Shown in pieces: positions 60,986 through 64,000 of a DNA stretch of 64,000 nt. The DNA is from Desulfovibrio sp. JC022. GTDB taxonomy: Bacteria; Desulfobacterota; Desulfovibrionia; Desulfovibrionales; Desulfovibrionaceae. The position numbers and the translations under genes are program-made. The notes below the pieces were generated by a model. That model did not search any database and was not told where the DNA came from. It worked only from the letters and a program-made list of their open reading frames with translations. The stretch lies in NCBI RefSeq assembly GCF_010470665.1, contig NZ_VOPZ01000005.1:1-64000 (forward strand), written 5' to 3'. Within the stretch, counting starts at the first letter, position 1. Each line of letters opens with the position of its first letter.

Positions 60986-62638
60986 ATGCTCACATTTGAA
61001 GGTTTGGACGAAAATTTCAAGTTCCTCATCCTTGAGGTATTGAATCAGCTTAAGGCTACCCGGGAATTCGTAAAGTCGCCTTCCCGTTCCCTATTCCGTA
61101 AAATAACTTCGCGCGACGACTACATCGATAACATGAAAACAGTTATCGAAAATAAATCCTATTCACGCATCAACAACTCCATTGATCTTGAGCCCAAACT
61201 ATTGAACAAAATCAGGGCAATTCAGCTATCCTCGGTCAACCTGGAGCGCATCGGAGATCATTGCGTCAACATCGTCAACCAGATGGCCTACCTTGAGGAC
61301 AAAGGCTACGTTAACCGCTACGAATGCGCCGAAGCCTTTGATATTATCGAAGGAAGCACCGCAAAAATAGCAGACGGTTTCAGCTCGGAAGATATGCCTC
61401 TGGCCCTTGAGATCTGCAAATCCGAAAACAGGCTGGATTCATTATACAAGGACAATTTCAACCGTATCATGGCTGAAATGGGCAGTGGTAAAAACATCCC
61501 CGATCTGGTGACCTGCCTTTTTATTTTCCGTTACCTTGAAAGAATCGGCGATTCCCTGCTCAACATCGGGGAGGCAATCATCTTTTCCATTCTCGGCGAA
61601 CGCATCAAAATCGAACAGTTTGAATCCCTGCAACAAACCTTGAGCGTTTCCGGATATGACGGATCTTTCTCGGACATCGATTTTCAAGGCATCTGGGGCT
61701 CCCGTTCAGGCTGCCGTATCGGACATGTTCAATCCAAGGACAAGGATCAGGCTCCCCCGGTGGCACAGGGAAGTATTTATAAAGAAGGGAATCTCGACAA
61801 AATCAGACTTGAACGGACCAGCCTTGAACAATGGAATAAGCGTTTTCCGGGCATGGTCCCTGAAATCTTCGGGTTCCACGAAACCAAGGAAGAGAACAAA
61901 GGTTCCATGCTGGTTGAATTCCTGCCCGGCTGTACCCTTGATACCATGATCCTGACCTCGGATGATGCCGACCTTGAAAACGCACTGTTCACTCTTGAGC
62001 AGACCCTGCGCCATGTCTGGACCACCACCAAGAAAGATGCTCCGGTCCCGACCACCTTTATGGATCAGCTCAAATCCCGCCAGAACGGCGTATTGCAGGT
62101 CCATCCTGAATTCCATCGCAATGCCCGTCAGATGGGCGATACTGAAATAATCTCATCCGAAGAGTTGATCGAGGAATGCCTGACTATTGAGCAGTCGCTT
62201 CCGGCTCCGTTTACCGTATTCATCCACGGCGATTTCAACTGCAACAACGTGGTTTACAGCAATGATGACGAAAGGGTCAGGTTCATTGACCTGCACCGCT
62301 CCCGCGATTTCGACTACATACAGGATCTCTCGGTTTTCCTTGTTTCCGGCTTCCGCATGCCTGTTTTCGAACGGCCCATCAGGAACAAAATCAACGCGGT
62401 AATTTCCCGCATGTACAGCTTTACAGAAGAATTCGCCCAGGAAAACAACGATGAAACATGGCAGGCCCGTCTGGCACTGGCACTGGCCCGTTCTTTCTAC
62501 ACATCCACCCGTTTCGAATTCAATTACACCTTTGCCAAGGAAATGTTCAACCGATCCATGTTCCTGCTGGAAAAGGTTCACCGCTACAACGGAAATTGGG
62601 ACCATTTCATCCTGCCGGAAGATATCCTCCATTACTAA
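60986..62638 (+). CDS. PhoU domain fused to an APH-type kinase
   Basis: A 550-aa fusion. Residues 1-215 form a PhoU-like three-helix repeat with two metal motifs, LERIGDHCVNI (near 85) and LERIGDSLLNI (near 190). Residues 245-530 form an aminoglycoside-phosphotransferase/choline-kinase fold: EIFGFHETKEENKGSML, the catalytic loop IHGDFNCNNVV (near 413) and IDLHRSRDFDYIQDLS (near 432). PhoU domains normally control phosphate uptake, so the fusion may couple phosphate state to a small-molecule or protein kinase. Third gene of the GAK-type operon. Confidence 0.85.
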   Translation: MLTFEGLDENFKFLILEVLNQLKATREFVKSPSRSLFRKITSRDDYIDNMKTVIENKSYSRINNSIDLEPKLLNKIRAIQLSSVNLERIGDHCVNIVNQMAYLEDKGYVNRYECAEAFDIIEGSTAKIADGFSSEDMPLALEICKSENRLDSLYKDNFNRIMAEMGSGKNIPDLVTCLFIFRYLERIGDSLLNIGEAIIFSILGERIKIEQFESLQQTLSVSGYDGSFSDIDFQGIWGSRSGCRIGHVQSKDKDQAPPVAQGSIYKEGNLDKIRLERTSLEQWNKRFPGMVPEIFGFHETKEENKGSMLVEFLPGCTLDTMILTSDDADLENALFTLEQTLRHVWTTTKKDAPVPTTFMDQLKSRQNGVLQVHPEFHRNARQMGDTEIISSEELIEECLTIEQSLPAPFTVFIHGDFNCNNVVYSNDDERVRFIDLHRSRDFDYIQDLSVFLVSGFRMPVFERPIRNKINAVISRMYSFTEEFAQENNDETWQARLALALARSFYTSTRFEFNYTFAKEMFNRSMFLLEKVHRYNGNWDHFILPEDILHY

Positions 62639-62659
62639 AAAGCAATAAAGGTGCTGACT

Positions 62660-63535
62660 ATGAAAATAGGCGTAATAGGACTCAAGGGCGCGTGGTCGTC
62701 CGAACAACTTGCCAGAGCAGTTGCCGAGAAAACAGGCCGGGAAACACAGATTTTTGAAATGCAGGATGTGCGGCTTGATCTGCCTTCCGGGCGGGCTACG
62801 GTGGAGGGATACGACCTCTCCACTTTTGATGCGCTGGTCATAAAAAAAATCGGCAAGCAGTACTCACCGGATCTTCTGGACCGTCTGGAAATGCTGCGCC
62901 TGCTTGAAGGGCGCGGGGTACAGATTTTCTCCTCCCCCTACTCCATCCTGCGCGTGCTGGACCGGCTCACCTGCACCATCTCCCTGCAACTGGGCGATAT
63001 CCCCATGCCTCCCACCACCATTACCGAAGATGTGGACCATGCCCTCGCCGCAGTGGAAGAATACGGCGAAGCTGTTTTCAAGCCCCTGTACAGCACCAAG
63101 GCCCGAGGCATGTTTGTACTCAAACCCGGCCCGGACGCCCGTAAGACCATTGAGAATTACCATAAGGATTACAGCACCATGTACATCCAAAAGACCATAG
63201 ACCTCAATGACAGCGACCTCGGCATTGTCTTTCTCGGCGGGAAGTATCTGACCACCTACGCCCGCTGCAAGACGACTGATTCATGGAACACCACCACAGT
63301 AAACGGCGGCAAATACGCCCCCATAGACCCCCCGCAGGAAATTATTGACCTCGCCCAGAAAGCGCAGGCCATCTTCAACCTCGATTTCACCTGTGTGGAC
63401 GTGGCTATCACCCCTGAAGGACCCTATATTTTTGAAGTCTCTGCTTTCGGCGGCTTTCGCGGCCTGCTTGATGCGCGAGGTATTGATGCTGCTGCCCATT
63501 ACGTAGACTATGTCATTAAGAAGGTGAAAGGATAA
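62660..63535 (+). CDS. GAK-system ATP-grasp ligase
   Basis: A 291-aa RimK-like ATP-grasp enzyme. It has a preATP-grasp domain (1-95), then EAVFKPLYSTKARGMFVLK near 140-158 with the ATP-binding Lys, MYIQKTIDL near 181, and FTCVDVAITPEGPYIFEVSAFGGF near 245-268 with the metal-binding Glu. RimK relatives join amino acids such as glutamate to a carboxylate. The ATG at 62660 follows AAAGGTG; a GTG nine bases earlier is rejected. It overlaps the kinase gene by one base (TAATGG). Confidence 0.85.
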   Translation: MKIGVIGLKGAWSSEQLARAVAEKTGRETQIFEMQDVRLDLPSGRATVEGYDLSTFDALVIKKIGKQYSPDLLDRLEMLRLLEGRGVQIFSSPYSILRVLDRLTCTISLQLGDIPMPPTTITEDVDHALAAVEEYGEAVFKPLYSTKARGMFVLKPGPDARKTIENYHKDYSTMYIQKTIDLNDSDLGIVFLGGKYLTTYARCKTTDSWNTTTVNGGKYAPIDPPQEIIDLAQKAQAIFNLDFTCVDVAITPEGPYIFEVSAFGGFRGLLDARGIDAAAHYVDYVIKKVKG

Positions 63536-64000
63536 TGGAGCAAAGCACTATCACCAGATCCGCAATTGTTGAAAAATTCCGCAATAAATTTTCTGCAAAC
63601 GAGTCCCTGTTCATTAACTTCTGCGGCTGTGTAATTGAAACAAGAGTCAACAATTCCAAGCTACTGTCCAACCTGAAAAACTACTTCAAAGAATTTCTGG
63701 TAAACGCCCATAAAGGCGACATCCTGATTACCGCCCACGAGTGTCCCAAGGCGGACCTCGGCCTGAAATATACCGTAAAACAACCGGAACCGGGCAAGAG
63801 CAAAATCAAAGAAGAATTTCACAATCTTCCCGATGGTCGCGTGGTTTACAAAAGACTGACCGGAATGATCTTCGTTTTCGGCGGGAAAGATAATATTGCC
63901 ATCGGCCCCTGCATTGAAAACTCCAATCAGCTCATCAACTTCATCAACAACCGATTCATCGAATACAAAATAAACAAGGGCTGTTTTCTCGGGCACGCCG
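63535..64000 (+). CDS. HprK-related kinase B, truncated by the window end
   Basis: Open from ATG 63535 to the end of the window (155 codons) without stop. The protein starts MEQSTITRSAIVEKF and has FGGKDNIAIGPCIENSN and NNRFIEYKINKGC, ending LGHA. This LGHA segment in HprK-type serine kinases precedes the Walker A loop, which lies just outside. It overlaps the ATP-grasp stop by one base. With ATP-grasp and XXXCH genes upstream, it is the kinase of a GAK system. A minus-strand frame in the same place is a shadow. Confidence 0.8.
   Translation, partial: MEQSTITRSAIVEKFRNKFSANESLFINFCGCVIETRVNNSKLLSNLKNYFKEFLVNAHKGDILITAHECPKADLGLKYTVKQPEPGKSKIKEEFHNLPDGRVVYKRLTGMIFVFGGKDNIAIGPCIENSNQLINFINNRFIEYKINKGCFLGHA

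Noticed and set aside
61706-62116. Minus-strand frames inside the PhoU-kinase gene
   Set aside because: The plus strand has continuous conserved motifs across the fusion; no independent evidence for antisense genes.

Overview
The window looks like chromosomal DNA of a marine sulfate-reducing Desulfovibrionaceae bacterium (Desulfovibrio / Maridesulfovibrio type). The evidence is a complete tmcABCD electron-transfer operon with a type II tetraheme cytochrome c3, an archaeal-type entry to aromatic biosynthesis in the Desulfovibrio gene order, a SahR-type regulator beside ahcY, and a GAK-system cluster. Coding density is high and GC looks moderate by eye. No rRNA, insertion sequence, integrase or CRISPR array was seen.

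Layout. 0.25-9.3 kb (minus): exported adenosine-deaminase-like lipoprotein, tmcABCD, and a BioD/DRTGG protein with an ADP-forming acyl-CoA synthetase. 9.7-11.9 kb (plus): degenerate HD-GYP protein and an MFS transporter. 12-20.2 kb: RND efflux operon (minus) divergent from a CpxRA-like two-component pair (plus), with a GTAAA-N5-GTAAA box between them. 20.2-22.7 kb: a GNAT protein and an AT-rich RloA/RloB (AbiL-like) putative phage-defence pair. 22.8-34.8 kb (minus): twelve aromatic amino acid genes in two blocks, aroA'-aroB'-pheA-aroA-tyrA and trpEGDCFBA. The first block is preceded by an unlisted 36-codon leader peptide with nine consecutive Tyr/Phe/Trp codons and a Rho-independent attenuator. 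35.4-37.1 kb: amtB-PII under a sigma-54 promoter. 37.4-44.9 kb: EAL protein, RarD, PAS-GGDEF protein, aspartase and an aromatic amino acid permease. 44.9-48.8 kb (minus): class D beta-lactamase, a discoidin-like exported protein, an RRM protein and an RhlE helicase. 49-52.5 kb: an AT-rich gap, then ahcY and sahR. 52.6-53.5 kb: a DUF721 protein and a small charged protein. 53.6-56.9 kb: two duplicated tRNA operons (Gln-Glu-Glu and Gln-Glu-Glu-Glu) bracketing a methyltransferase and an orphan ParA-type ATPase. 57-59 kb: a propeller-like exported protein, a LysR regulator and an HD protein. 59.2-64 kb (plus): a GAK-system operon (XXXCH protein, PHP-like protein, PhoU-kinase fusion, ATP-grasp, HprK-related kinase cut by the window end).

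How the parts work together. Tmc links periplasmic cytochrome c3 to a membrane cytochrome b and a cytoplasmic iron-sulfur protein, as in hydrogen or formate cycling. The aromatic genes make DHQ from an aldolase product instead of DAHP, then branch to Phe, Tyr and Trp; the mixed aromatic leader could sense all three end products at once. AmtB, PII and aspartase handle nitrogen.

Five copies of a roughly 85-bp intergenic palindromic element (four inside the aromatic cluster, one after amtB-PII) keep perfect hairpins through compensatory changes. The most novel items are the aromatic leader, the GAK operon with its PhoU-kinase fusion, the tRNA-bracketed ParA locus, and this repeat family.
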